Assembly: GCA_000727475.1 (NCBI GenBank)
Contig: KL647300.1
Location: forward strand, 377,881-441,880
Length of the DNA: 64,000 nucleotides
Direction: 5' to 3'
Source of the DNA: Sarcocystis neurona
Lineage: Eukaryota > Apicomplexa > Conoidasida > Eucoccidiorida > Sarcocystidae
Below, in pieces: positions 46,266 through 56,469 of this stretch. Both the position numbers and the translations under genes were made by a program. The first letter of the stretch is position 1. Each line of letters starts with the position of its first letter. The notes under the pieces were generated by a model. That model saw only the letters and a list, made by a program, of their open reading frames with translations. It did no database searches and had not been told where the DNA came from.

Positions 46266-47273
46266 TCAGTCAACCATTGCCTGCCCCCGCATCTCATCTC
46301 TGCATATGGCTGCGCCGCTCCTGTCTGCAGGAGCTTTTCTTCTCCTCGTTGTGACCGCCGCCACAGGCACCTCGTCTTCCACTTCTTCTGCAGCTGCTGC
46401 CGATGTTTCCTCTTCTTCTTCTTCTTTCATTTCCTCAGCAGCCATTCGGGCCATTTCTACCTCCACTTTGCTTCCTTTCTTTCCCGCTACCTCAATGCCC
46501 TCCACATCCTCCGCAGGAGGCACTTCTCTTGCTGCTGCTGCTGCCGCTGGTGCAGCTTCTTTCTTGTCGTGCGCCTGCGGCAGCTGCCTCTGATTCGAGG
46601 ACGAAGCAGCAGCAGCAATACGAGCAGCTTTGGTGGCTGCTTTTGCCGCAGCAACGGACTCGACTCTGCGGCGCTCTTGCAACACACTTTCGTAGGACTT
46701 GTGAGCATTTTCAAGCGCCCTCCAGTACGAGCGGATAAGGAATGCAGCCCAGCACACAAAGAGCCAGAGAAAAGCAGCGAAAAGAGTAATCCAGAAGTCG
46801 CGCTGGTATCGCAGCGTGCGTGCCTGCAGCCGGATATCGTACAGCGCCTGCAACTGGTTCTGCTGGTCCGCTTGCACAGGGAAGTACCCCGCGGTAGGCG
46901 CTGTCACTGCCTGCTGATCACGTCCGCCGCCTGCCAGCAACGCAGCAGCGGAGGCAGCGGAACCAGCAGCAACCGCGGCAGGGGACTGCTGCAACTGCGC
47001 AAAGAAGCGGAAGGACGAAAGAAATGGGAAAACAGACAGGAGACGAGCGTAGAAAGTGCTTGTGCCGCCCATCAACTTGATGCACACGTACACAAATCGG
47101 AATAAATTATACAGGAGAAATGCCGTAGCGAGACGTAGAGAGAAGTACCTGCCCAGTGATACACGCATGTTACAGATGCCAATGCAGGACCGCTGGAGGC
47201 CCTGCCACGGCACGCACAAAAGCGCTGCCGACACCGCCCCCAACGGCAACATAAAATACGCGATTTCCTTCAT
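46266..47273 (-). CDS. BAP31-like endoplasmic reticulum membrane protein
   Basis: BAP31/BAP29 family proteins sit in the ER membrane and help sort and quality-control transmembrane cargo. The 335-residue product has the family layout: three N-terminal membrane segments (about 4-23, 43-67 and 160-181) and a long cytosolic helical tail. Signature stretches are LLCVPW after segment 1, SLRLATAFLLYNLFRF in segment 2, and RLQARTLRYQRDFWITLF leading into segment 3, which parallels the KLFRAQRNLYIAGF region of BAP31. A 40-residue Ala/Gln/Pro loop lengthens the link between segments 2 and 3. The tail is Ala/Glu-rich (EEMKEEEEEETSAAAAEEVE) and ends GQAMVD, without the KKXX retrieval signal of animal BAP31. 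I start at 47,273 because the acceptor TTTTCCCTCGCAG lies immediately upstream, with a GTGAGT donor at 47,339. The upstream exon is either 5' UTR or adds about 18 in-frame residues. Confidence 0.85.
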   Translation of the reverse strand: MKEIAYFMLPLGAVSAALLCVPWQGLQRSCIGICNMRVSLGRYFSLRLATAFLLYNLFRFVYVCIKLMGGTSTFYARLLSVFPFLSSFRFFAQLQQSPAAVAAGSAASAAALLAGGGRDQQAVTAPTAGYFPVQADQQNQLQALYDIRLQARTLRYQRDFWITLFAAFLWLFVCWAAFLIRSYWRALENAHKSYESVLQERRRVESVAAAKAATKAARIAAAASSSNQRQLPQAHDKKEAAPAAAAAAREVPPAEDVEGIEVAGKKGSKVEVEMARMAAEEMKEEEEEETSAAAAEEVEDEVPVAAVTTRRRKAPADRSGAAICRDEMRGQAMVD

Positions 47274-47274
47274 G

Positions 47275-47339
47275 CTGCGAGGGAAAAGGAGAACAATGTG
47301 ACGGAGGCGAAGAAAGGACAACAAACGGGAACGACTCAC
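47275..47339 (-). other. Small intron at the 5' end of the BAP31-like gene
   Basis: On the minus strand the sequence runs from the donor GTGAGTCG to the polypyrimidine acceptor CTCCTTTTCCCTCGCAG, 65 nt. It falls directly before the preferred start codon. An upstream ATG at 47,388 would be in frame across the splice. Confidence 0.7.
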
Positions 47340-47399
47340 ATGAATGGACAGAGGGATAAGTCGCGGTGTCGCATTTGGTGTAGCTGCATACAAGAAGGC

Positions 47400-49585
47400 A
47401 CGGAAAAGTCTCTACAGTATACTGGGCGAACAAACATGGACGCCTTCTACACAAAGAAAGTCTTCGTGAGGATATGTGCGTACCTGCGTAGCGATGTTTA
47501 CATACTCATGCACATGGTTGCGCACACGCGGTGCATTCACCCTGCACACCATCGCCACCTCTAATTCATCCACAACAAAAGCCACAGAAATCAAAAGGAA
47601 GAGTCAAACATCGAAACCGAGACTGACGAATACTCTCCCGTACTGGAAAGGAACAAGGGAAAAGAAGAAAAATCCCGCATGGAGTGGGAAGGACCCCGAA
47701 GGGCTAGAGTTTTTGGACAGGGTGGCGAAGAAGTAACAGGGAGGAAGTCTTGGAATTAGAACGAGAATTTGCAGAAAGGATTAAGCTTTCAATCTGACGC
47801 AGAAATGGAAGTGGTTTTGTTTGATGGCTGGCTGGCGGGTATCTGCATGCCGCAGCTCTTGCCGCACAGGAAGGGCTGCCTAACCAGCGCCACACCTGAT
47901 TGTGACGGATGCAAAGCGACGTAGTATCTTAACGCTACGAGAGTGTAGGCTAATAGATATATTTTTGTATTTATAAGCACATGCATACACGCATACATGT
48001 ACTCTTTTAAGTAGATCTCGAGTCACAGTGAACAGCGCTCCGGCCAGGATGCTGATCTACACGGATACGCATCGATACACACATAGGGGAAACGTTACAA
48101 CTCTTCTCGGTGTGTCTGCGTGTCCGTATGCGTCAGTAGAAGTGCACGAAGAGAAACGACGATATTACTAGATCTGTCTTTTCCGTGACGACAGTGAAGA
48201 GAATCCTAGGTACAGAATGAGACATATGTTACCAACTGTGGCCACAATAAACTCCACGTAGTCTTTGCTGTGGCAGACCTCCACCTAACGGAGTGCGCTC
48301 GACGTAACGGAGTGGCTCTCTGGCTCGTTGAAGAACTGAAGAAAGATGTACATCCTCTTTCTTCAACAGGCTTCACGAAACTTGCACCAGCGCAGCTCCA
48401 TTTTCTCTAAGATACGAGGAAAGGCAGGGAACAGGGCCAAATTCGAGGAGCACGACGACTCATGCGAGCTTCATCATAAAAGAAGCCCTTCTACCTCCTG
48501 TTATCCATCAGGTTGATGTGTACGTACACCTCAACAGAAAGCGTGTACCACGCCTACCCCTTCGTGACGCTTCTTCCGCAGGCGAGAGATTCCCACATTT
48601 ACCAACAAACGATGGAAAAGCGCAGAATATTGAAGGACAGAGAGGCTTCTGCATGGGATCAAGCTGGCGACTGGCAAATTAAAACGCGTCGCTCGGTACA
48701 CCGTGGTGTGGAACCTCGAACAGCTAATGAGCCGTCGGCTGCAGATACATGAAAGTGCGGTTGTTCGTCCCCGGCAGTTAGGAGTGAGATCGCGTCTTCA
48801 AAACGGCAAAAGCTAGTAGACACCGTGGTGGAAAATTCGTTGACAGGTGTGCCAAAGCCCGTGGTTGGGGAATTATTTCTATCAGGACTCCACAGGAATG
48901 CACAACAAGGTGCAGCTCGTAGGCGTAAGATGCTCTGTCGTCAAGCTCGATTAGTGTGTACATATTAGAGCGCCTTCGTTGTGACATCGCGGGTCGTACA
49001 CATCTGCGTAAGGCTACAATCACGTCTTAGATGCTACCAGCGCCTGACTGTGTGTGGGCCTTCTCACGGGCACGTGCACGGAACAGTGTATATATATATA
49101 TACGTATATGTATACATACATACATACATCTATACATATGCGCGTACATACGTACAGAGGTGTCACGAGGGTATATAAACGACATGCGCACGTAGCTGGG
49201 GCTGTCCTGTACACATTTTTTTGTGCTGAGGTATACATCTTCTACATCTGCGTAGACCTAAATGTTGAGTCCAATAGTGCCAATTAGTTTCCTCGGTTTT
49301 TTCCTACCCTGTGTGCGTGCATAATGGATCCACGTCGATCAGTGCTTTGTGAGAGCACTCAGTTTTCCACTTTTCTTTACCACGTGTGCGTATGTAAAGT
49401 GTCCACGTGTATCATTTTATGGCGGCATCTTGTGATGTGTGCGTGCTGAGACGTACCCTTGTACACTACGCCCACACGTGTCTCCACAATAATATAGTAC
49501 AGACGACGGAATTTTTCCCTTGACGCTATGTTGTACGCGGCTGAAAAAGCTGTTCAATCTTCTTTCACTTTCCTCCTACGTGCGT
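47400..49585. other. Intergenic stretch, no gene seen
   Basis: Lies upstream of the BAP31-like gene and downstream of the minus-strand membrane-protein gene. It contains an isolated GTGTACGTACAC palindrome near 48,518 and a microsatellite at 49,087-49,140. No coding signal. Confidence 0.55.
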
Positions 49586-49590
49586 AGTTC

Positions 49591-51546
49591 TCATAGCGCT
49601 TCGCTCTTTGCTATGGGTACGGAGAAGTGTCGTAGCGGAGCGCCGCGCGACCCTGTGGCGGCGGCGGTTCGTCGCAGGAAGCTGCCGCACGTGTTTTGTG
49701 TCGTCCAGGTTTGACCCTTCCTCTTCATTAGTTCAGCACTCTCCTCTCCTGACAAGGAAACCAGCAACTTCTTTCGGCTCCCGCCTTCACTGTCTAGTAG
49801 CCGAAATGCTGTACTTACAAATAGGAGCAGCCGGCGCGACTACTTCTGAATGTGTCGACGCTGTGAAGTAACGACCGCTGACGACTAACCGCGTGGCTAC
49901 CGCGCATGCAGAGAAGGCGGCGGCCAGCCTCTTCTTTTGGCCCTCACAAGAAATCCAGGCACTTCCGCGATGTACACTTGCTTTGGAAATAGATATTTCT
50001 AGGCTTGTACTATATGTGAACTCATCTATGAATGCAGTCGCGCACGTCCGCGTGTAAATCATACGGGCGCATTTCCGTGTGTGCACCGGCGCGTACAACA
50101 TGCCGGCGTCCGTGTACCAACTCGTCCCGGTTTATGCGTATTTAATGCGTGTAGACTCGCGCATTCGCTCACAACTTGTGCTGCGCCTCCATTTCTGATT
50201 CTGGTTATAGTCTCTGCGCGTGCTTCCCTGTGCGGAGATCAGTTTCTTCACCTGTGTTGCCTTCGCCACCCAGTGTATACGCTCCGTCGTCAGTCTGTTG
50301 GCTTCTCTGCTTGTGAACTTCTCTCACATCCCAATTTCCACTCCGCCGTGTATCCACCTGCTTCTCTCGTAACTTCCGTCCCACCGCAGATGTTTCCTTC
50401 TTCGTCTTCTGATCCTTCCTTTCGAAGGATAGGTGTAAGCCAGCGTAAATGGACACGCGCGCGTATGTTGGTTGCTTCACACAACAGGTTTACTAACCCA
50501 AGTCTCCCCTTACACATATGTCTAGTTATCTGTCTACGTACCTGTCTATCAATCTGTATGCCCGTGTACGCGTATAAGTCCAAATTCACCTGTATGCCTG
50601 TGCATTTCCTTTTCGTCTGCCCTGAAGGTGAAGAAGAGGCGAGCTTGAAAGTAGTGACAATCGGCATTATCCGTGCGAACTCACAGGGTGGGCAGTGACG
50701 ACTGCAGCGACTGTGTAGCCTAGATACGTGCAAAGCCCAAAAAGCCACCAGCGCAAGTTCAGCAAGGAGTACCATGAAAAGAGAAGCGGGATACAAGTAG
50801 GACAAGGACGACGTGACGGCAAGCTGAACCACAAGCGGCAGCAAACAGCAACAGGGCAAGCCAGGAACAGGAAGCACCAGCAGCATGAAGCAGTAGCAGC
50901 AGGAAGCAGCAGCAGCATGAAGCAGCAGCAGCGTGAAGCAACAGCAGCATGAAGAAGCAGCAGCAGGAAGCGCTTGACGGTGCAAAGTCTATTTGCACTA
51001 CGTTAGAGAGCGCGCAGGTTACAGCTCCTGCTTTCTTCCGTGCCTCTTCTGCTGCCGGGGCCGACCGTGCTGCTGTTGCTTCTTCTCTGCCGTCTGCGGT
51101 CCTGCTCGCTGAGCTCCGCTGCGCGTGCTACTGCTCTCCTGCTGCTCTCCCGGATGCTGGTCTCCAGCTGCGGGACGTGCTCGACGGGGTGGCTCTTGTC
51201 CTGCTGCCATCGCATTTGATGCTCCTGCGGTGCTGACTCTGTTGAAGCGGCATTGTCTCGCCGCTGGCCTGGTAGAAGAGGAAGGGCAGCCGCGTGGGCC
51301 GGAGGAAGAAACTGTTGCTGCGTATCGCTGGGGGAGAAGGCGCTACTGCAGAAGTGTGTGTGACGTCGGGGCCGCCGCAGCAGCAGAACCCCTGGCACCT
51401 CGTAGGGGAGCTGTAGGAAGCTGCTGCTGCACCTGCGGCTGCCGGTCGTGCTGCTGCGGTGGCGTCGTTGGTAGGTCAGGTCGCCGCGCCGGGGCCGCTG
51501 CATTTTCCCCTGTAGCGTCGTGCTGCTTCTTCTGATGCATGCCCAC
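49591..51546 (-). CDS. Unidentified multi-exon membrane protein with micro-exons
   Basis: I do not recognise the family. Exon pieces on the minus strand join in consistent phase. 51,546 to about 51,345 is a Gln/Pro/Ala-rich start (MGMHQKKQHDATGEN). The exon from 51,268, after the acceptor CCTCTTCTACCAG, reads STESAPQEHQMRWQQDKSHP and VPQLETSIRESSRRAVARAA. 50,823-50,685 encodes one membrane helix, YLYPASLFMVLLAELALVAF, with donor GTGAGT. 50,621-50,590 is a 32-nt exon (QTKRKCTGIQ). 49,980-49,948 is a 33-nt exon (QVYIAEVPGFL). 49,839-49,591 is the last exon (RRLLLFVSTAFRLLDSEGGS, KKLLVSLSGEESAELMKRKG, ending AKSEAL). From the helix exon on, the junctions are phase 1, 0 and 0, which keeps the frame. 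The junctions of the first two exons are not settled. A single-pass protein with a basic, Ser/Thr-containing C-terminal domain is predicted. Confidence 0.6.
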
Positions 51547-51699
51547 GAGTGCTGCTGCCGCCTTCGAGACAAAACGCGTGCTGCTGTTGAGAAAAACACT
51601 GCTGCTGCAGCTGCCCTGTGAAGTGGAGGACTGCTGCTGCCCAAGGAAAACTGCAGCTGCTATGAATCAGCAGAGGGCCGTTGCTCCTGGCACTGCTGT
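51547..51699. promoter_or_regulatory. Shared divergent promoter region
   Basis: The start codons of the minus-strand membrane-protein gene (51,546) and the plus-strand F-box gene (51,700 or 51,733) are only 153-186 bases apart. Both promoters and 5' UTRs must lie here or overlap the opposite gene. The stretch is CTG-rich with no TATA-like element. It is called from gene geometry, not from a motif. Confidence 0.4.
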
Positions 51700-54600
51700 A
51701 TGCGACGCGGTGCTGCGGCTGCTACGTCGTCGAAAATGGAGGCGTGTACCGGTGAAGACGCAGCTGCTGCAGCAAATGCTGTGGCTGCAGCTGCTGCCGC
51801 TTCGAGTCAAACGCCTACAGCACCAGCAGCTGCACAAACTGTCCCAGCCCATCGTTTCGTACCTGCTGGCGGCTCCGGTGCCGTTGATTCGCACGGTGTC
51901 ACTACACCCGACCGTTCTCTTCTCTCACCAAGTGTCAATGCTGCTGGTGTTCCTGCTGCTGCAGTTGAACATGCTGCTACTCCTACTACTCGTGCTGCTG
52001 CTACTTCGTCTTGTTCTCCATCTTTACCTTCTTGTTCAACTTCCGCATCTCTTTCTTCTGCGTTGGCTGGGTGCGACTCGTCTCCTGCTGCGGATTGCTC
52101 GCCAGGTGCTTCGTCTTCGCCTTTCTCTGCATCTGTCTCACTTGTTGAAACTCTTCCCGAAGACGTCTTGGCCTATTTATTGCAGTTTCTTCCTTTTCTC
52201 GAAGTGGGCGTTTCTATCCCTTGCGTGTGCCGCCTGCTGCAGCGTCTCTCGCTGCTGCCGTATGTGTGGGCCTCGTTCTACGCAGCCTCGCTCCACACGA
52301 GCAACAGCAGCAGCAACAGCAACTCAGCAGCAGCAGCAGCAACAGGAGCTGCGGCAGCACCAGGTGCACGAGAAGGAGCTGAGATGGAAGCAGCGACAGC
52401 AGTGGCAGCAGGAGGTAGCTGGGCGGCAGAAGCTACAGCGTCAGCGACCGCAGGAGCAGGGGCAGCAGCGGCGGCAGCGGTCGAGGAAATTTGCTTTGTA
52501 GAAATGGAGGCTGCTCTAAAGCTGGCAAAACAGCAGGAGCAGCAGCAGCAGCGAATGCAGAGGCAGCAACAGTACTATCGAATTCTTCAGCAGCAGCATC
52601 GACAGCAGCAGCAGCAGAAAGAGCAGCAGCAGAAGAAATTTCGGCGAGTGCCGAAGCCTCTTAACGCGATGCTGGCGCACTGCCACGTGCAGCGGCTGCT
52701 GCGGCTCCAGGCGCTGCGGTCTGTTACTTCGCAGCAACAGCAGCAGCGACAGCAGCAGCAGCAGCAGCACCAGAAACACCGACAGCAGCAGCCGTGGTTT
52801 TGTTTGTCGTCTTCGTTCTCTCCTGCCGCAGCAGCAGGGTCCTCCTTGTGGACGAACAGCAGACACCCCACACGTATGGAGGCGCATTCTCCTTCTCCTT
52901 CCTGCAACAGCAGGGACAGGAGCAATAGCGAGAAGTCGCAGTTGCGGTCTTTCGCTGTTTTCGCTCTTGACGACTATTTGCTTTTCGACAGAAACGAAGA
53001 GGAGCAGCCTCTCGCTGTTGGAGCAGCAGACTCCCGCACAGCAGCAGCAGCAGGGAAAGCAGCAGCAGCAGGGAAAGCAGCAGCAGCAGCAGAAGCAGTA
53101 GTACGCACAGCAGCAGCGGCTACAGGATTCTCAGGACTGTCGCGCACAGCAGCTTCCTCTGCAACCCCAAGAGCCGCAGCACCGCAAGAAGAAGGAGGAG
53201 GAGCAGGTGGAGTAGCTCGAGACAGAAAATCAGCGGGCTCCTGTGCTGCAGCAGCAACTTCCTCTACTGCAGGGACACCGTTGCAATCAGCAGCAGCAGG
53301 TGCAGCAGCGGAGAGAGTTCCTATTACCTCAGCTGCAACAGCAGAGTCAGCGGGACGAGCAGGAAGTGAAGGGGCAGCAGTGGGTCACGTACAACAAGCC
53401 ACACCGGTGACTGAGATAGCACAGAAGGAAGAAGCAGCGGCTTCTGCACCTGACGCAGAGGGCGAGGATAGGGAAGTGGCAACAGCAGCAGCTGAAGGAG
53501 TCTCGACTACAGCAGGAACAGCGAAAGCAGCTCGACTGTATGGGACGCCGGAAGCAGCAGCTGGGACGTGTGTGGCAGCGTCAACTCTGGGCGAAGGTAG
53601 CCCGGTGAATGCTGCCGTAGGTTTTGCTGCAGCGCCTGGAACAGCTGCATTTCTTCCTTGCCCTGCTCCAGCTGTTGCTGCAGGAGCAGCAGCCGAAATA
53701 CATTTCGCCACACCAGTTTCTCACGCTGCTGCTGCTGCAGCAGTGGCCTCCCCTTCTCCTTCTACTGACGCTGCTCCTTCTTCTCCTACTGCTGCTTCTT
53801 TTGATGTAGCTGCTTCTCGTCGTCCTGCCTTCGGTGTTGCTGCTGGTTATTCTCCTGCTGCTGGTGATGCCGCTGTTACCCCTGTTGCTGCTGTTGCCTG
53901 GCCGCCTGCTGCTGCGTTTGCTGCTGGACCTAGAAGCTCACCTTCTGCTGCTGCAGCTGGCACTGCAACCGCATCTGGTGCTGCTGCTTTTGCAGCTCTA
54001 AGCGGAAGGGCTGGCGCAGCAGCGGCAGCAGCAGGCGCAGGGGCAGCAGCGGCAGCGGGAGAGAAGATCGGGAGAGTCGTTGCGAGGGAATGGGTTGCTC
54101 GTTTCGCCGCCGCACCGCCAGCGTCACTCGAGGAAGCCATCAGCTGTTGGAAACGCATATGGAAGCAGCAACAGCATCTTCGGCAGCACCAGGAGGAAGA
54201 GAGACAGCGCCTGCTGCGAGAGGAAGTGGAACTGCAGCAGCGGCAGAAGGAGGAAAAGAAGCAGCAGCAACGGCTTTCCACAGGCGAAGCAGCTGCAGCC
54301 ACCGCGAAGACCCCAGCAGGGGCCGGAGGCGCAGCAGCAGTCGCCGCACGGTCAGAAGCAGGAGAAGCAGCAGCAGTATTTCCAGCCGCAGTAGCAGGGT
54401 CTGCAACTTCCGCAGGAGAAAACGAAGGGAGAGCAGGAGGAAGTGATCGAACGAGAACTACAGGAAGGGGAAGAGAAGAAAACGGCAGAAACGGGGTGCG
54501 CGTGTCTGCGGGCGTGAAGAAACTGCACCCGCGGCCCCACCGCTGCAGCGGAAGCATCTGCGAGATGTGGGGTGCACCGCTGCAGCAACAGCAGCTGCTG

Positions 54601-56466
54601 TACTTCTGCCTCGACTCAGGAGCTGCTCACTGCTGCGGTGTGTACTGCGATCGAATGGTGGCCTCTGCTGCCGACGCAGGCTTCCTCGTTTGCCCCGTCT
54701 CTGGCCTGATGCTGGATGTCAGCCTTATAAACGCGTGGAGAGCTCGAGAGAAGCAACAGCAGCGCACCAAACGGGTACACGCTGCTACGTCTGCCAGAGC
54801 TCCTGTTGCTGCCTCAGTCCTCACTTCTTCTGCGTGCGCGGCGCTATGCCACGTGTCTCTGCCTGCGGCTGCGGGGCCTGGTGCTGCTGCTTCCGCCTTC
54901 ACTGCTGCGCGTGTTGGGTCTCCTGCGGCCTCCGCTGCTGCTCCCGCCGCCACTTCCCTTCGTGCTGCGGACGACGCATCTCCTGCCTGTGTTGTTCCGG
55001 TTTCCGGTCGCGCTGCTGCTGTTCGACCTGTTGGTGCTGCTTCTTCGCATAGTGCTTGTGGCTGTGCTGCTGATGCGGCTGCCTCTCCAGCTGCGTGTCT
55101 TTCAGCGCGCGCCGCACATTTAGAAATAGCAGCAGCAGGAGGACCCCCCGGCGAAACAGCGTACTCAGACAAGGCAGCGACGGGACCGGCGCCGGGAAAA
55201 GCAGCGGGAGGATCAAACGCAGCCGCAGAGAATCCTGCAACAGAAGGTTCGGTGACATCAAAGGCTGCTGCAGCAGAAATAGCGGCGGCAGCGCCGGGGA
55301 TTTCTCTCAAGCGCAGGAGAGAAAATGACCGACGAGAAGACTTTTCCCTCGCTCGTGCCTCCCTTCCTTCTGCGGGTGCATGTTCGTCTGCTGGTTTTTC
55401 TTATTGTCTTCACCATCCCGCTGATGCTACTGCTCGTGCTCTCCCTGCAGCTGCCGGACGTGCTACTGTCGCTCCTGCTGCTGTTGCTGAGGGAGTTCTG
55501 CCATTTGCAGGTGCCGCTGGAGCTGCTGCTCCTGTCGGCTGTGCGGCAGGAGAGGCTGCTTCTTCCTGTTCTTCCGTCGGTGCCGCTTCTCCCTCTTCTC
55601 ACGCTCTTTCTTCTTTTTCGTCTGCAGCTGCTCCTGCTGCTGCTGCTGAAGCAGACCAGCAGGCAAGTGCTGCTGATGCTACTGCGCCTGGAGGACGGCT
55701 GCTTGAAAAGGAAGTGCTGCGCAGCAGCACGCAGATGGCTTCGCCCTGCAGCAGCGGAGAGCACGCAGGAGGCAGCAACAGCGACGTGCAGCCCAGCAGC
55801 AGCAGTCGATCAGACAGCAGCACGAGCCGATCAGACAGCAGCAGTGACAACGGCAGTGCTCTTGTCGGCGCCGGGGGCAGGGCCGTGCATGCGGAGAGCA
55901 GCTGCAGCGGGAGGGAACGTATGAGGGGAAGGAGCCGGAGTGTCGCGACGAAGACTCTAGCAGATCGAGAGAATGAAGAAGAAGAGGAAGCAGAAGAAGG
56001 TGAAGAGAGTGTGGCCGACTTCTTCTTCGACGCCAGCAGCGAGGAGGAGGAGGAGGACGACGAAGGCGCTTCCACAGCAGCAGGAGGCGTCATAGGGGAG
56101 ACACTACGGCGGGGCAGCAGCAGGATCCCAGCAGCAGGAACAGCAGGCTCAGAAAGAAGAAGAGCCGCAGCAGGAGAAGCAGCAGCAGGAGGGATGCTGC
56201 AGTGGCGAGCGGCAGAACTGATGAACGAGGTAGTGGGTTCGTGCTACATGCGAGAAGTGCAACAGCAAGAGCAGCAGCAGCAGGAGGAGGAAGAAGCAAC
56301 GGGCGGGTTTCTTGGCAGGTGGTGGACGGCTGGCTACCTGAGAGAAGACGAAGACGATGAAGAAGAAGAAGAGGAAGAAGACGAAGGACCAGGGGACGGA
56401 CTTTCTATTTTTTCGTCTCAGGCAAAGCAGCAGAGGACGCGGAAGTGCAGGAGAACGTGCGCGTAG
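51700..56466 (+). CDS. Large F-box protein with Cys/His cluster and homopolymer insertions
   Basis: A single uninterrupted frame of 1,588 codons. Residues about 148-197 form a good F-box: ETLPEDVLAYLLQFLPFLEV, then IPCVCRLLQRLSLLPYVWAS. F-box proteins are substrate receptors of SCF ubiquitin ligases and bind Skp1 through this motif. Poly-Gln and poly-Ala arrays fill about 200-370 and 440-870. A compact Cys/His cluster lies at about 947-1005: HRCSGSICEMWG, FCLDSGAAHCCGVYC and GFLVCPVSGLML. Acidic blocks lie near 1,425-1,460 and 1,545-1,565. The C-terminus is Arg/Cys-rich. The second Met (51,733) has a better context (AAAATGG) than the first and may be the real start. A stop about 80 bases upstream limits extension. 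The gene is divergent from the membrane-protein gene starting at 51,546. The F-box identity is firm; the cluster's family and the substrate are unknown. Some middle stretches rich in codons for Pro/Ala may hide introns. Confidence 0.85.
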   Translation: MRRGAAAATSSKMEACTGEDAAAAANAVAAAAAASSQTPTAPAAAQTVPAHRFVPAGGSGAVDSHGVTTPDRSLLSPSVNAAGVPAAAVEHAATPTTRAAATSSCSPSLPSCSTSASLSSALAGCDSSPAADCSPGASSSPFSASVSLVETLPEDVLAYLLQFLPFLEVGVSIPCVCRLLQRLSLLPYVWASFYAASLHTSNSSSNSNSAAAAATGAAAAPGAREGAEMEAATAVAAGGSWAAEATASATAGAGAAAAAAVEEICFVEMEAALKLAKQQEQQQQRMQRQQQYYRILQQQHRQQQQQKEQQQKKFRRVPKPLNAMLAHCHVQRLLRLQALRSVTSQQQQQRQQQQQQHQKHRQQQPWFCLSSSFSPAAAAGSSLWTNSRHPTRMEAHSPSPSCNSRDRSNSEKSQLRSFAVFALDDYLLFDRNEEEQPLAVGAADSRTAAAAGKAAAAGKAAAAAEAVVRTAAAATGFSGLSRTAASSATPRAAAPQEEGGGAGGVARDRKSAGSCAAAATSSTAGTPLQSAAAGAAAERVPITSAATAESAGRAGSEGAAVGHVQQATPVTEIAQKEEAAASAPDAEGEDREVATAAAEGVSTTAGTAKAARLYGTPEAAAGTCVAASTLGEGSPVNAAVGFAAAPGTAAFLPCPAPAVAAGAAAEIHFATPVSHAAAAAAVASPSPSTDAAPSSPTAASFDVAASRRPAFGVAAGYSPAAGDAAVTPVAAVAWPPAAAFAAGPRSSPSAAAAGTATASGAAAFAALSGRAGAAAAAAGAGAAAAAGEKIGRVVAREWVARFAAAPPASLEEAISCWKRIWKQQQHLRQHQEEERQRLLREEVELQQRQKEEKKQQQRLSTGEAAAATAKTPAGAGGAAAVAARSEAGEAAAVFPAAVAGSATSAGENEGRAGGSDRTRTTGRGREENGRNGVRVSAGVKKLHPRPHRCSGSICEMWGAPLQQQQLLYFCLDSGAAHCCGVYCDRMVASAADAGFLVCPVSGLMLDVSLINAWRAREKQQQRTKRVHAATSARAPVAASVLTSSACAALCHVSLPAAAGPGAAASAFTAARVGSPAASAAAPAATSLRAADDASPACVVPVSGRAAAVRPVGAASSHSACGCAADAAASPAACLSARAAHLEIAAAGGPPGETAYSDKAATGPAPGKAAGGSNAAAENPATEGSVTSKAAAAEIAAAAPGISLKRRRENDRREDFSLARASLPSAGACSSAGFSYCLHHPADATARALPAAAGRATVAPAAVAEGVLPFAGAAGAAAPVGCAAGEAASSCSSVGAASPSSHALSSFSSAAAPAAAAEADQQASAADATAPGGRLLEKEVLRSSTQMASPCSSGEHAGGSNSDVQPSSSSRSDSSTSRSDSSSDNGSALVGAGGRAVHAESSCSGRERMRGRSRSVATKTLADRENEEEEEAEEGEESVADFFFDASSEEEEEDDEGASTAAGGVIGETLRRGSSRIPAAGTAGSERRRAAAGEAAAGGMLQWRAAELMNEVVGSCYMREVQQQEQQQQEEEEATGGFLGRWWTAGYLREDEDDEEEEEEEDEGPGDGLSIFSSQAKQQRTRKCRRTCA

Positions 56467-56469
56467 CTC

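Noticed and set aside
46074..47105. A 343-codon plus-strand frame opposite the BAP31-like gene
   Set aside because: Antisense shadow. The minus strand has recognised membrane segments and family motifs.
49520..49714. A plus-strand start (MGTEKCRSGAPRDPVAAAVR) at 49.6 kb
   Set aside because: It is antisense to the in-phase last exon of the minus-strand membrane-protein gene, which gives a longer coherent protein.
51539..52501. A 320-codon plus-strand frame overlapping the F-box gene start
   Set aside because: Leu-rich shadow of the F-box frame without the F-box motif or normal composition.
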